A DNA stretch of 64,000 nt from an uncultured Croceitalea sp. (lineage in GTDB: Bacteria; Bacteroidota; Bacteroidia; Flavobacteriales; Flavobacteriaceae), in the NCBI GenBank assembly GCA_947494805.1, contig CANLWK010000002.1:310001-374000 (forward strand). Reading direction: 5' to 3'. Of the stretch, positions 56,461-64,000 are shown one piece after another. Under the pieces are notes generated by a model. It saw only the letters and a program-made list of their open reading frames with translations, was not told the DNA's origin and ran no database searches. The position numbers and the translations under genes are program-made. Each line of letters starts with the position of its first letter. The stretch's first letter is position 1.

Positions 56461-57180
56461 ATGGAGACGGAAAACAAGAAAATATTATTGGTTGAAGACG
56501 ACCCGAATTTTGGGATTGTATTAAAGGATTATTTGCAGATGAACGACTTTGATGTTGTTCTCGCGAAAAACGGAATGGAAGGTTTTGAGAAGTTCAAGAA
56601 GGATAATTATGACGTGTGTATTTTAGACGTGATGATGCCCTATAAAGATGGCTTCACCCTTGCGAAAGAGATTAGGGAAAAGAACGAGAACGTTCCGATT
56701 ATTTTCTTAACGGCCAAAACCATGAAAGAAGATGTTTTAAAAGGATACAAAGCAGGTGCTGATGACTACTTGAACAAACCTTTTGATTCAGAAGTACTTC
56801 TAATGAAACTTAAAGCGTTGATGCAACGAAAAGCCTCGAACACTTTGGCAGATAGCAAACAATTTGAATTCATTATAGGTAATTTTCATTTGAACTCTAA
56901 ATTGCGTTTTCTGAAGTACAAAGAAGAAGAGCCTATAAAACTATCTCCGAAAGAAAATGAACTATTGCGTTTGTTGGCATTGCATGAAAATGATTTAATG
57001 CCGCGCGAACTTGCTTTGACCAAAATCTGGAGAGATGACAACTATTTTACCTCACGAAGTATGGACGTATATATTGCCAAATTGCGCAAATACCTAAAGC
57101 GTGATGATGTAGTAGAGATTCTGAACATTCATGGAGAAGGTTTTAGACTGGTCGTTAAAGCCGAGGGTGAAACAACATAG
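56461..57180 (+). CDS. OmpR-family response regulator, RprY-like
   Basis: 239 residues: receiver domain with acidic pocket VEDD (11-14) and phospho-acceptor Asp56 (ILDVMMP), Lys in NKPF, then a winged-helix DNA-binding domain (about 135-235, LSPKENELLRLLALHEN, SRSMDVYIAKLRKYL). It is the partner of the kinase upstream. OmpR-type regulators bind direct repeats with 11-bp period, as found upstream of the kinase gene and the DegP-like gene. Terminator follows. Confidence 0.95.
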   Translation: METENKKILLVEDDPNFGIVLKDYLQMNDFDVVLAKNGMEGFEKFKKDNYDVCILDVMMPYKDGFTLAKEIREKNENVPIIFLTAKTMKEDVLKGYKAGADDYLNKPFDSEVLLMKLKALMQRKASNTLADSKQFEFIIGNFHLNSKLRFLKYKEEEPIKLSPKENELLRLLALHENDLMPRELALTKIWRDDNYFTSRSMDVYIAKLRKYLKRDDVVEILNIHGEGFRLVVKAEGETT

Positions 57181-57203
57181 AACGAAAAGTTCCCTTACTA
57201 CAT

Positions 57204-57238
57204 AAACCGCTTTGAGTGCACACTTATAGCGGTTTTTT
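57204..57238 (+). terminator. Rho-independent terminator of the two-component operon
   Basis: Stem AAACCGCT/AGCGGTTT (57204-57211 with 57228-57235), 16-base loop, T run to 57238. It lies 24 bases after the regulator stop. Confidence 0.85.
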
Positions 57239-57263
57239 GTTATGTAGTATTTATCTGTTAAAA

Positions 57264-57749
57264 CTATACCTGAGCTATAATTTGTCGTATTATGGTTTTT
57301 GGTTCGGTCATAATCGATACTCTGATGGCATCTAAAGGTTCTTCTAAGGCTTCAAATTGTGATTTGAGTAAATCCAAAGGCATAAAATGTCCTTGCCTAG
57401 CTTCAAGGCGTGCCTTAACCTGGTCAAAAGTTCCATGCAGGTACACAAAGACCACTTGATCTTCAATAGCAGTTCGTAACGTAGATCGATATTTTTCCTT
57501 TAAAGCGGAGCATGCGATTATTGCACCAGTGTCCAGTCGTTTAATGGCTTCCGAATTTAGACTTTCTAACCATCCCTGGCGGTCATCGTCGTTTAATGGA
57601 ATCCCTTTGCTCATTTTATCAATATTGGCTTTTGGGTGGTAATCATCCCCATCAAGAAACTCAAATCCATAATACTTGGCAAGCAACGTACCAATCGTCG
57701 TTTTTCCTGTACCCGACACCCCCATAATGTAAAAAATGGTCTTCTGCAT
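57264..57749 (-). CDS. gntK: Gluconokinase
   Basis: 161 residues from ATG 57749 (MQKTIFYIMGVSGTGKTT); a TTG 9 bases earlier is rejected. P-loop GVSGTGKTT (10-18), the substrate signature DGDDYHPKANIDKMSKGIPL and DDDRQGWL, and CSALKEKYR are diagnostic. It phosphorylates gluconate to 6-phosphogluconate in the cytosol. It starts 10 bases after the miaA stop and is last in a minus-strand run. The GntP permease is far away (5776), so the pathway is not clustered. Confidence 0.92.
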   Translation of the reverse strand: MQKTIFYIMGVSGTGKTTIGTLLAKYYGFEFLDGDDYHPKANIDKMSKGIPLNDDDRQGWLESLNSEAIKRLDTGAIIACSALKEKYRSTLRTAIEDQVVFVYLHGTFDQVKARLEARQGHFMPLDLLKSQFEALEEPLDAIRVSIMTEPKTIIRQIIAQV

Positions 57750-57759
57750 AACTCTCAAA

Positions 57760-58665
57760 TTATAGTTCTTCTTTGATATAATCTAAAATAGGCTGGATAT
57801 CTGATTGAAAACCGAACCATTTTACAGCTGTATTCTTACGATACCAAGTCAATTGCCGCTTGGCAAACCGTCGTGTATTCTTTTTGATTTCATCAATTGC
57901 GGTTTCTAGGCTCCAAGCGCCTTCCATGAATTGAAACAGCTCACGATAACCGACCGTTTGAAGGGCGTTCAGTTCTTTATGGGGCAGCAATTGTTCCGCT
58001 TCCTTAAGAAGTCCCGCAGTCATCATATTGTCAACCCTGATGTTGATTCGTTCATAGATGATGGGTCTTTCTGCGCTCAGGCCAATATAAATGGTTTTAA
58101 AAGGTCGTTTTACCCTGTTTTTTGCTAAAAATGAAGAATATGGCTTTCCTGTACCCAAACAAATTTCTAAAGCCCGAATGACCCGGTGCGGATTTGACAG
58201 GTCAACTCTTTGGTAGTGTACAGGGTCCGCAAGCAATAATTGATTTTGCAAATGTTCCAGACCAAATGTTTCTTTTTCATGAATTAGTTTTTCTCTTATG
58301 GTTTGGTCAACCTCCGGAAAATTATCAAGACCATTTACGACAGCATCAACATACATTCCGCTACCACCAACCATTACAACAGTCTGCCGTGTTTTAAAAA
58401 GAGCGTCAAGTTTTGTTAAGGCATCTCGTTCAAAATCTCCTACTGAATAAGGTTCAAAAATACTCTTATGCTGTATAAAATGGTGTGGTATGGCATTTAA
58501 CTCTTCGGTGGTCGGAACCGCTGTTCCAATCTGCATTTCCTTGTAAAACTGTCTAGAGTCAGCAGAAAGAACTTCGGTCTTAAAATGAGATGCTATTTTA
58601 ATGGCCAGCGTAGTTTTACCAATGGCCGTAGGACCTATTATAGCAATCAATGTTTTGTCCATCAT
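57760..58665 (-). CDS. miaA: tRNA dimethylallyltransferase
   Basis: 301 residues. It adds a dimethylallyl group to A37 of tRNAs reading UNN codons. P-loop GPTAIGKTT (11-19), SADSRQFYKEM, VGGSGMYVDAVVNGL, and the late TRRFAKRQLTWYR are family marks. Start is ATG 58665 or ATG 58662; the former overlaps the channel stop by ATGA. Next gene is gluconokinase. Confidence 0.96.
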   Translation of the reverse strand: MMDKTLIAIIGPTAIGKTTLAIKIASHFKTEVLSADSRQFYKEMQIGTAVPTTEELNAIPHHFIQHKSIFEPYSVGDFERDALTKLDALFKTRQTVVMVGGSGMYVDAVVNGLDNFPEVDQTIREKLIHEKETFGLEHLQNQLLLADPVHYQRVDLSNPHRVIRALEICLGTGKPYSSFLAKNRVKRPFKTIYIGLSAERPIIYERINIRVDNMMTAGLLKEAEQLLPHKELNALQTVGYRELFQFMEGAWSLETAIDEIKKNTRRFAKRQLTWYRKNTAVKWFGFQSDIQPILDYIKEEL

Positions 58666-59504
58666 AATAATTCACCACAATCGTAACAGTATTTGGCTCC
58701 GTCTCTATGGTTCTCACATGCACAGCTTGGACACACTTGTGTATTGGTATGCACAACATTCTGTTTTTTGACATTTTGCTTGCCGTGTCTTGAAAATTCA
58801 ACGGTTACAATGCCAGTAGGTACGGCAATAATACCGTAACCCAAAATCATAATGACAGTGGCCATAAACTGCCCGAGATTGGTCTGCGGTGCAATATCAC
58901 CGTAACCAACGGTCGTAAGTGTCACAATGGTCCAGTAAATACTTCTTGGAATACTGGTAAACCCGGCTTCATCACTTTCAATAAGGTACATCAGCGTACC
59001 CATGATCACAGATAAGATGAGGACCACATAAATAAAAACAGCGATTTTAGCCCGACTCGCCTTAAGGGCGGCACTTAATTGTGAAGCTTCGCCCAAAAAC
59101 TTGACTAATTTTAGTATTCTAAAAATTCGTAGTAACCTAAATGCCCGCACCGCCAATAATACTTGAGATCCCGCTACGAGATATGACAGATAGAGCGGAA
59201 TCGTTGAAAGAAGATCAATTATTCCATAAAAACTAAAAATATACTTGAATGGTTTTTTTATGCTGATGATTCTACCAAAATACTCTATGGTAAAAAAAAT
59301 AGTGACAACCCATTCAAGATAGAGCAGGGGTTGATGGTAAATCTCGTCTACCTCATTTATGCTTTCAAGCATTACCAATATAACGCTCAATACGATCAGG
59401 ACTACAAGTACAATGTCAAAAAGTTTACCTAAGGGGGTGTCGGCTTCATAAATAACTTCATGAAGTCGATGTTGCCATCCCGTATGGATTTCTTCTTGTT
59501 TCAA
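58662..59504 (-). CDS. Voltage-gated-type potassium channel with C-terminal zinc ribbon
   Basis: 280 residues, six helices. S4-like segment RAFRLLRIFRILKLVKFL (about 120-137) and the selectivity filter TTVGYGD (197-203) between S5 and S6 are intact, so K+ selectivity is expected. The cytoplasmic C-terminus ends in a Cys-rich module CPSCAC...CYDCGELL (Cys258, 261, 273, 276), a zinc-ribbon-like form unusual on a channel. The start is TTG within TTGA of the upstream exonuclease stop; no ATG precedes the first helix. Coupled to miaA downstream. Confidence 0.92.
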   Translation of the reverse strand: MKQEEIHTGWQHRLHEVIYEADTPLGKLFDIVLVVLIVLSVILVMLESINEVDEIYHQPLLYLEWVVTIFFTIEYFGRIISIKKPFKYIFSFYGIIDLLSTIPLYLSYLVAGSQVLLAVRAFRLLRIFRILKLVKFLGEASQLSAALKASRAKIAVFIYVVLILSVIMGTLMYLIESDEAGFTSIPRSIYWTIVTLTTVGYGDIAPQTNLGQFMATVIMILGYGIIAVPTGIVTVEFSRHGKQNVKKQNVVHTNTQVCPSCACENHRDGAKYCYDCGELL

Positions 59505-60790
59505 TTGGTCGTATTCAGCTCAAGTATCTTGATTCGATTTTTCTTGCGCAGATATGATTCTATGATTAAAGTTGAATTTTTATCTCCGTCAATGGTCGCA
59601 ATCAGGTTTTCTAAGATATGAATATTATTGATTTGATGGTTCAGCTCAACGAAGCCTATGCCCTTGAAGATACCCTCTTTTATGTAAACCACACTTTGTT
59701 CACCCAATTCTCTGCCCTGGCCTAAAAGTAATATACTGCGTTTGTCAGTACTGTATTTCTCAAATGCTTGTTGTACTTTTTGAGAGCTTTCTTCTTTTTG
59801 CAACTTCTTGTTCAGCTCAAATTCTTCATTTAATTTATGTAGAAATGACTTTGAGGCCTTTAGATTGGTAAAACTGGTCAGTCGGTTAACCTGTCCGTTA
59901 GCCTTTTCAATACCAAAGTTCAGCCTTTCTGTATCTCCTTTTAGATAAATGCCATATGAAAGCTTTCCCCTTGGCATTTTGTTATGTCGTGGTCTGTTTT
60001 TTTTGATCTCATGATACTCTTTTAATTGAGCAATGAGGTCATTGCCCGTTTTCTCATAAGATACTTTTTTTGCCCCCTTCTGAAGCTTGCGCGCCAACTC
60101 GCTAACATTGGTAAAATGTTGGTTTACGCGTTTTTTTATATTCTTGGTAGCGCCGATAAAAATGATGTCTCCATCTTTATTGTGCATATAATAAACGCCT
60201 GTTTCTGAGGGTAAATTCTCCACAATGTCCAATTGTGTTGGTGATAGTTCACCTAGACTTTCTTCTTTAATAATGGACCTGACAATTGATTTGTCAGCGT
60301 CTTTGGCCAATAGCAGTTTAAACAATTTTAAAGTTGCCAACGCGTCCCCATTGGCACGATGCCTATCACTGACAGGAATACCCAGAGAGCGCACCAGCTT
60401 GCCCAAACTGTGAGATTCTGCATCAGGAATAAGTTGTTTTGATAGGTCGACCGTACAAAGTGTTTTCCTTTGAAAGTCGTAGCCCAACCTTCTAAATTCC
60501 GTTCTAAGAATGCGATAATCAAATTGTGCATTGTGTGCTACCAAAACTGCGCCTTCAGTAATTTCAATAATCCTTTTGGCTACCTCATGAAATTTTGGCG
60601 CAGAGCGTAGCATATTGTTATTAATGCCCGTGAGCTTTACGACGAAAGGTTGAATGTCACGCTCAGGATTTATGAGCCCCATGAACTTATCGACCACTCC
60701 ATGGCCATCAAAACGGTATACGGCAATTTCCATAATGCCTTCTTCATTGTACTTACCACCAGTACTTTCAATGTCTAAGATTGCGTACAT
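59501..60790 (-). CDS. DEDDh exonuclease fused to GIY-YIG nuclease domain
   Basis: 429 residues. N-terminal DnaQ-like exonuclease with Asp6/Glu8 (ILDIEST), His86-Asp91 (AHNAQFD) and His144/Asp149 (HRANGDA). A GIY-YIG domain follows (about 195-275; ETGVYYMHNKDGDIIFIGATKN), as in the UvrC N-terminus and Cho. A C-terminal region (about 280-429) is similar to the same-family proteins and unassigned. Often named polymerase III epsilon-like, but the fusion points to DNA repair. First gene of the run into the K+ channel and miaA; TGA overlaps the channel start. Confidence 0.92.
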   Translation of the reverse strand: MYAILDIESTGGKYNEEGIMEIAVYRFDGHGVVDKFMGLINPERDIQPFVVKLTGINNNMLRSAPKFHEVAKRIIEITEGAVLVAHNAQFDYRILRTEFRRLGYDFQRKTLCTVDLSKQLIPDAESHSLGKLVRSLGIPVSDRHRANGDALATLKLFKLLLAKDADKSIVRSIIKEESLGELSPTQLDIVENLPSETGVYYMHNKDGDIIFIGATKNIKKRVNQHFTNVSELARKLQKGAKKVSYEKTGNDLIAQLKEYHEIKKNRPRHNKMPRGKLSYGIYLKGDTERLNFGIEKANGQVNRLTSFTNLKASKSFLHKLNEEFELNKKLQKEESSQKVQQAFEKYSTDKRSILLLGQGRELGEQSVVYIKEGIFKGIGFVELNHQINNIHILENLIATIDGDKNSTLIIESYLRKKNRIKILELNTTN

Positions 60791-60805
60791 GCCCTTTTTA
60801 GGATA

Positions 60806-61465
60806 TTATGAATAGTTTCGCGCTCCAAAGATACTACTTCCGATACGCACCATGGTACTGCCTTCTTCAATGGCAATTTGATAGTCACCGCTCATGCCCA
60901 TGGATAAAATACTTAATTCAGGTAATGTCTTTTTTAAAGCGTGAAAAATTCTTTGAAGCGATTGAAACTCCTTTCTTATTTGGTTAACATTGTCAGTAAA
61001 GGTGGCCATGCCCATTAATCCATCTATGCGAATGTTTTTTAGGGTTTGAAATTCTTCTGAAAAGATGATTTCTTCAAGTTCATTTTTATCGAGTCCAAAT
61101 TTGGTTTCTTCTTCGGCAATGTGCATTTGAAGTAAACAAGGGATTACCCGATCATGCTTTTGAGCCTGTTTGTTAATTTCTTTCAGCAGGCGAAAACTAT
61201 CTACCCCGTGCACCAAGTGAACATAGGGTGCCATGTACTTCACTTTGTTGCGCTGTACATGCCCAATCATGTGCCATTGAATATCCTTTGGAAGCGTTTC
61301 CCATTTTTGCGTCATCTCCTGAACTTTATTCTCTCCGAACACTCGCTGTCCGGCGCCATATGCCTCCAATAAATCACTATTGGGCTTTGTTTTTGATACA
61401 GCAACCAAGGTTACCGCTTCAGGAAGCATGGCGGTAACTTTTTTTAGATTTTCGGCAATTGACAT
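60806..61465 (-). CDS. YggS/PLPBP family pyridoxal-phosphate-binding protein
   Basis: 219 residues from ATG 61465 (MSIAENLKKVTAMLP); earlier in-frame starts at 61501 and 61486 lie inside the DUF1015 gene and are rejected. PLP lysine is Lys25 (VAVSKTKP); VFGENKVQE, WHMIGHVQRNK and the closing SMGMSGDYQIAIEEGSTMVRIG are present. The family manages PLP and amino-acid balance; no enzyme reaction is known. Ten bases after the DUF1015 stop. Confidence 0.94.
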   Translation of the reverse strand: MSIAENLKKVTAMLPEAVTLVAVSKTKPNSDLLEAYGAGQRVFGENKVQEMTQKWETLPKDIQWHMIGHVQRNKVKYMAPYVHLVHGVDSFRLLKEINKQAQKHDRVIPCLLQMHIAEEETKFGLDKNELEEIIFSEEFQTLKNIRIDGLMGMATFTDNVNQIRKEFQSLQRIFHALKKTLPELSILSMGMSGDYQIAIEEGSTMVRIGSSIFGARNYS

Positions 61466-61475
61466 ACTTCTTGCA

Positions 61476-62711
61476 TTATAATTCATAAATGGTAAGACCA
61501 CTGCGCAATTTGGGTTCGATATACGTACTTTTTGGCGGCATTACCAAACCTGCGTCTGCAATGGCTTTTATCTCATCAACAGTGATGGGCACAAGACTAA
61601 AGCCAACTTTAAAATCACCTTTGTCAATACTATCTTTCATTTTCATGAGATTGTATTTTCCGTAACCATAGGCGATACGTTTGTCACTTCGCAGGTCTTG
61701 AATGCCCAATATGGGTTCTAGTATGGTCTTGAACAAAATTTGGGTGTCCAAGGCACTTAGGGCATCGGTAAATTCATAGACCGTTTTTCTAAGGTAGAGC
61801 GAATAGAATACCCCATCTAAATACATACTGAAATGGTGCTTTTTAGTTGGTTTATAGATATCATCATCCCTTTCTTCAATACGATAATAGGTATCCAAGG
61901 CAATCAAAAACTCTTCTGTAGATAGGCCGTTCAGATCTTTGACCATACGGTTGAACTCATAGATTTTGATTTCCGATTCAGGAATCAGATATGACATAAA
62001 ATAATTATAGGGTTCTTCACCTGTACAACCTTCTTTTTTAGTTTTTAGGGTATCGGCCAACAGGCATGAAGATGCACTGCGATGATGACCATCGGCTATA
62101 TATAGTGCACTTACCTGCTCAAAGTGCTGTTGTAACGCTTTGATGGTTTTATCATTGTCAACATGCCAAACACGATGTCGAATGCGATCTGTTGTAGTGA
62201 AATCGAAGTCAGGTGCGTGTACAATCTGTTCTTCTAAAATTTGCTTTATTTCGGGTGTGTCTTCGTAGGTCATTAAAACCGGTTCTGCATTGAACCCTAC
62301 AGTATTCAAATAATCGGCAAACAAAAGTTCCCGTTTTTCTAGGGTGTCCTCATGTTTTTTAATGACATCATTTTTGTAATCCGCAATACTGGTTGCACAA
62401 AAAAAGCCCAAGGTCCTATAAGTGTTCTTTTCGATTTGGTACAAGTAAAAACTTGGCTTTTCATCTTGTTGAAAAATAGTATCCTCTAAAAACTCCAAAT
62501 ACCGATTATGAACCAATTTAAAGCGCTCTTTGCCAGAGATGGTCTTATGGAACTTAAACCCAGGATTGATGATATGAAGAAATGAAAACGGATTAAACGC
62601 GAGAATGGCATTTAATTCTTCGATATCGTATTCTTCATAAGACTTAGAAGCAACAAAAGCAACCTTGTCCTTAGTGGGTCTTATGGCTCTAAAAGGTTTG
62701 ATTATGGCCAT
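61476..62711 (-). CDS. DUF1015 family protein
   Basis: 411 residues, cytosolic. N-terminal KPFRAIRPTKDKVAFVAS and the central YIADGHHRSASSCLL (HH motif conserved in the family), later MKMKDSIDKGDFKVGFSLVPI. DUF1015 is widespread; a serine-kinase (SbnI/SerK-like) relation has been proposed for some members. Start ATG overlaps the upstream dehydrogenase stop by one base (TAATG). Confidence 0.92.
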   Translation of the reverse strand: MAIIKPFRAIRPTKDKVAFVASKSYEEYDIEELNAILAFNPFSFLHIINPGFKFHKTISGKERFKLVHNRYLEFLEDTIFQQDEKPSFYLYQIEKNTYRTLGFFCATSIADYKNDVIKKHEDTLEKRELLFADYLNTVGFNAEPVLMTYEDTPEIKQILEEQIVHAPDFDFTTTDRIRHRVWHVDNDKTIKALQQHFEQVSALYIADGHHRSASSCLLADTLKTKKEGCTGEEPYNYFMSYLIPESEIKIYEFNRMVKDLNGLSTEEFLIALDTYYRIEERDDDIYKPTKKHHFSMYLDGVFYSLYLRKTVYEFTDALSALDTQILFKTILEPILGIQDLRSDKRIAYGYGKYNLMKMKDSIDKGDFKVGFSLVPITVDEIKAIADAGLVMPPKSTYIEPKLRSGLTIYEL

Positions 62712-63601
62712 TAACGCTTAAATTGATTGGCAACTTTTTCCGCCTTTCTAGATTCAGAATAGTCATAAAAACCCTCACCTGATTTCACGCCCAACTTACC
62801 GGCCATTACCATGTTGACCAATAGCGGGCAAGGAGCATACTTTGAATTTTTAAATCCATCGTACATTACGTGAAGTATTGAAAGGCACACATCTAGACCA
62901 ATAAAATCGGCCAGTTGTAAAGGTCCCATAGGATGGGCCATACCCAATTTCATGACCGTGTCAATTTCTTCAACTCCGGCAACACCATTGTAAAGTGTTT
63001 CGATTGCTTCGTTTAACATGGGCATTAAAATACGGTTGGCAACAAAACCTGGGTAGTCATTCACTTCGGTTGGGGTCTTGCCCAGCTTTTTTGATAAATC
63101 CATTATAGTGGCAGTCACTTCATCAGAAGTGCTGTAACCTCTAATGATCTCGACCAATTTCATGATTGGCACCGGATTCATAAAGTGCATGCCGATTACC
63201 TTTTCTGGTCTTTGGGTCACTGCACCTATTTGCGTAATAGAGATAGATGAAGTATTGGTCGCCAATATGGTTTTAGCATCGCATAATGAATCTAGGTCTT
63301 CAAATATTTTCAGTTTGATATCCAGATGTTCTGTTGCCGCCTCAACCACCAAATCCATATTTGAAACACCTTCTTGCAATTTGGTGAATGTTTTGATGTT
63401 ACCAAGTGTACTGGTCTTTTCTGTTTCGGTAATACGTTCTTTTGCCAGCATACGGTCCAAATTCTTGGTAATCGTGGCCAAGCCTTTATCCAGTGAACTT
63501 TGAGAAATATCGATTAAGTTTACCTGAAAACCATTTTGGGCAAAGACGTGGGCGATACCATTGCCCATGGTTCCTGCGCCTATTACTGCAATGTGCTGCA
63601 T
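62711..63601 (-). CDS. 3-hydroxyacyl-CoA (3-hydroxybutyryl-CoA) dehydrogenase
   Basis: 296 residues. NAD fold start IAVIGAGTMGNGIAHVFAQNG, later NTSSISITQIG, GMHFMNPVPIMKLVEIIRG (catalytic His and Asn region), and the C-terminal domain AHPMGPLQLADFIGLDVCL. It oxidises L-3-hydroxyacyl-CoA in beta-oxidation or butyrate/PHB-type metabolism. The single-domain form indicates a PaaH/Hbd type rather than the FadB fusion. Last base shared with the DUF1015 start. Confidence 0.94.
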   Translation of the reverse strand: MQHIAVIGAGTMGNGIAHVFAQNGFQVNLIDISQSSLDKGLATITKNLDRMLAKERITETEKTSTLGNIKTFTKLQEGVSNMDLVVEAATEHLDIKLKIFEDLDSLCDAKTILATNTSSISITQIGAVTQRPEKVIGMHFMNPVPIMKLVEIIRGYSTSDEVTATIMDLSKKLGKTPTEVNDYPGFVANRILMPMLNEAIETLYNGVAGVEEIDTVMKLGMAHPMGPLQLADFIGLDVCLSILHVMYDGFKNSKYAPCPLLVNMVMAGKLGVKSGEGFYDYSESRKAEKVANQFKR

Positions 63602-63628
63602 ATGTACTTTTCTTTTATATGATTTGAT

Positions 63629-64000
63629 TTAGTTTTTGAACGCTTTAATGACCTGTAATGCAACCCTAAGCGCTGCTGTTCCCTGCTTTAAAGAAACAAT
63701 GGGCTCCGTATTATCGTTGATGGCATCTGCAAAGGTTTCCAGTTCATCTAAAATAGCATTGTTGGTTTCAATATCTGGATTCTCAAAATAAATCTGCTTT
63801 TTGACACCTTCTGCATTTTGCAAGATCATATCAAAATCCCCAGCCTTTTCAGGGGCATCTTTCATCTTCACAACCTCGACTTTTTTCTCTAAAAAATCTA
63901 CCGAGATGTATGCATCCTTTTGAAAGAATCGAGATTTGCGCATGTTTTTCAATGAGATTCTGCTCGCAGTCAAATTGGCTACACAGCCATTTTGAAACTC
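63629..64000 (-). CDS. Gfo/Idh/MocA family oxidoreductase, C-terminal part (5' end outside window)
   Basis: The frame stays open to base 64000, giving 123 residues of the C-terminal alpha/beta domain. The segment GCVANLTASRISLKNMRKSR is the family's beta-sheet core (NAD-dependent sugar oxidoreductases), and the end LETFADAINDNTEPIVSL with ALRVALQVIKAF is typical. The N-terminal nucleotide-binding domain is to the right of the window. The codon at 63973 is not the true start. It lies 27 bases before the hydroxyacyl-CoA dehydrogenase gene on the same strand. Confidence 0.85.
   Translation of the reverse strand, partial: EFQNGCVANLTASRISLKNMRKSRFFQKDAYISVDFLEKKVEVVKMKDAPEKAGDFDMILQNAEGVKKQIYFENPDIETNNAILDELETFADAINDNTEPIVSLKQGTAALRVALQVIKAFKN

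Overview
The window reads as chromosome of a marine member of the Flavobacteriaceae (Bacteroidota), closest in feel to the Maribacter/Zobellia/Arenibacter group; the genus is a guess. Support comes from families typical of that phylum (SusC/Oar-like TonB receptors, DUF4249 partner, DUF4835, the RpoZ-like omega protein, ~480-residue GAPDH, monomeric isocitrate dehydrogenase). It also comes from promoters of the TTG / TAnnTTTG type, start codons without Shine-Dalgarno sequences, and the gene order bamD-rpoZ-coaBC-DUF4835-recN-fabI. Almost all of it is densely packed housekeeping DNA. I see no rRNA, tRNA, CRISPR array, prophage or intact transposase.

Layout. 1-5.8 kb: end of a TonB receptor, DUF6495-type protein, hisS, Nudix hydrolase, M42 aminopeptidase, DUF4294 protein and a small membrane protein. 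5.8-10.4 kb: GntP permease, then a TonB receptor/DUF4249 lipoprotein pair. 10.5-18.2 kb, minus strand: monomeric icd, a gene-poor 610-bp gap, rplS, trmD, a coiled-coil membrane protein, long GAPDH and a DegP/HtrA protease. 18.3-21.5 kb, plus: dapF, an acetyltransferase, mltG and a lysozyme-like protein. 21.5-28 kb: RsmI-like methylase, low-Mr phosphatase, dnaA, thioesterase, YigZ, EamA transporter, HAD hydrolase, ribD. 27.9-31.9 kb, plus: acetyltransferase, prmC, LOG protein, ligA. 31.9-40.5 kb: mostly secreted or membrane proteins, including an S15 peptidase, an EEP nuclease and a 5'-nucleotidase split over two genes, plus a 137-bp MITE-like element.

40.6-54.8 kb, plus: DUF6913-type protein, dapA, bamD, rpoZ, coaBC, DUF4835, [accessory block], recN, fabI, glycosyltransferase, YbbR-like protein, coaE. 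54.9-57.2 kb: a histidine kinase/response regulator pair. 57.2-64 kb, minus: gluconokinase, miaA, K+ channel with a zinc ribbon, exonuclease/GIY-YIG protein, YggS, DUF1015, 3-hydroxyacyl-CoA dehydrogenase, and part of a Gfo/Idh/MocA oxidoreductase.

The most unusual stretch is 45.38-49.25 kb, a minus-strand block sitting inside the otherwise plus-strand bamD...fabI cluster. It holds a lipoprotein with a C-terminal HExxH domain that is split by one frameshift. Behind it come four small lipoproteins that look related to each other; two are a recent direct duplication, and one of those copies carries two single-base frameshifts. The arrangement resembles a decaying effector/immunity-type locus, but that function is inference. 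A second notable signal is an 18-bp direct-repeat motif, GTTAA-N6-GTTAAAC, found upstream of both the degP-like gene and the sensor kinase gene, suggesting an envelope-stress regulon of the two-component system.
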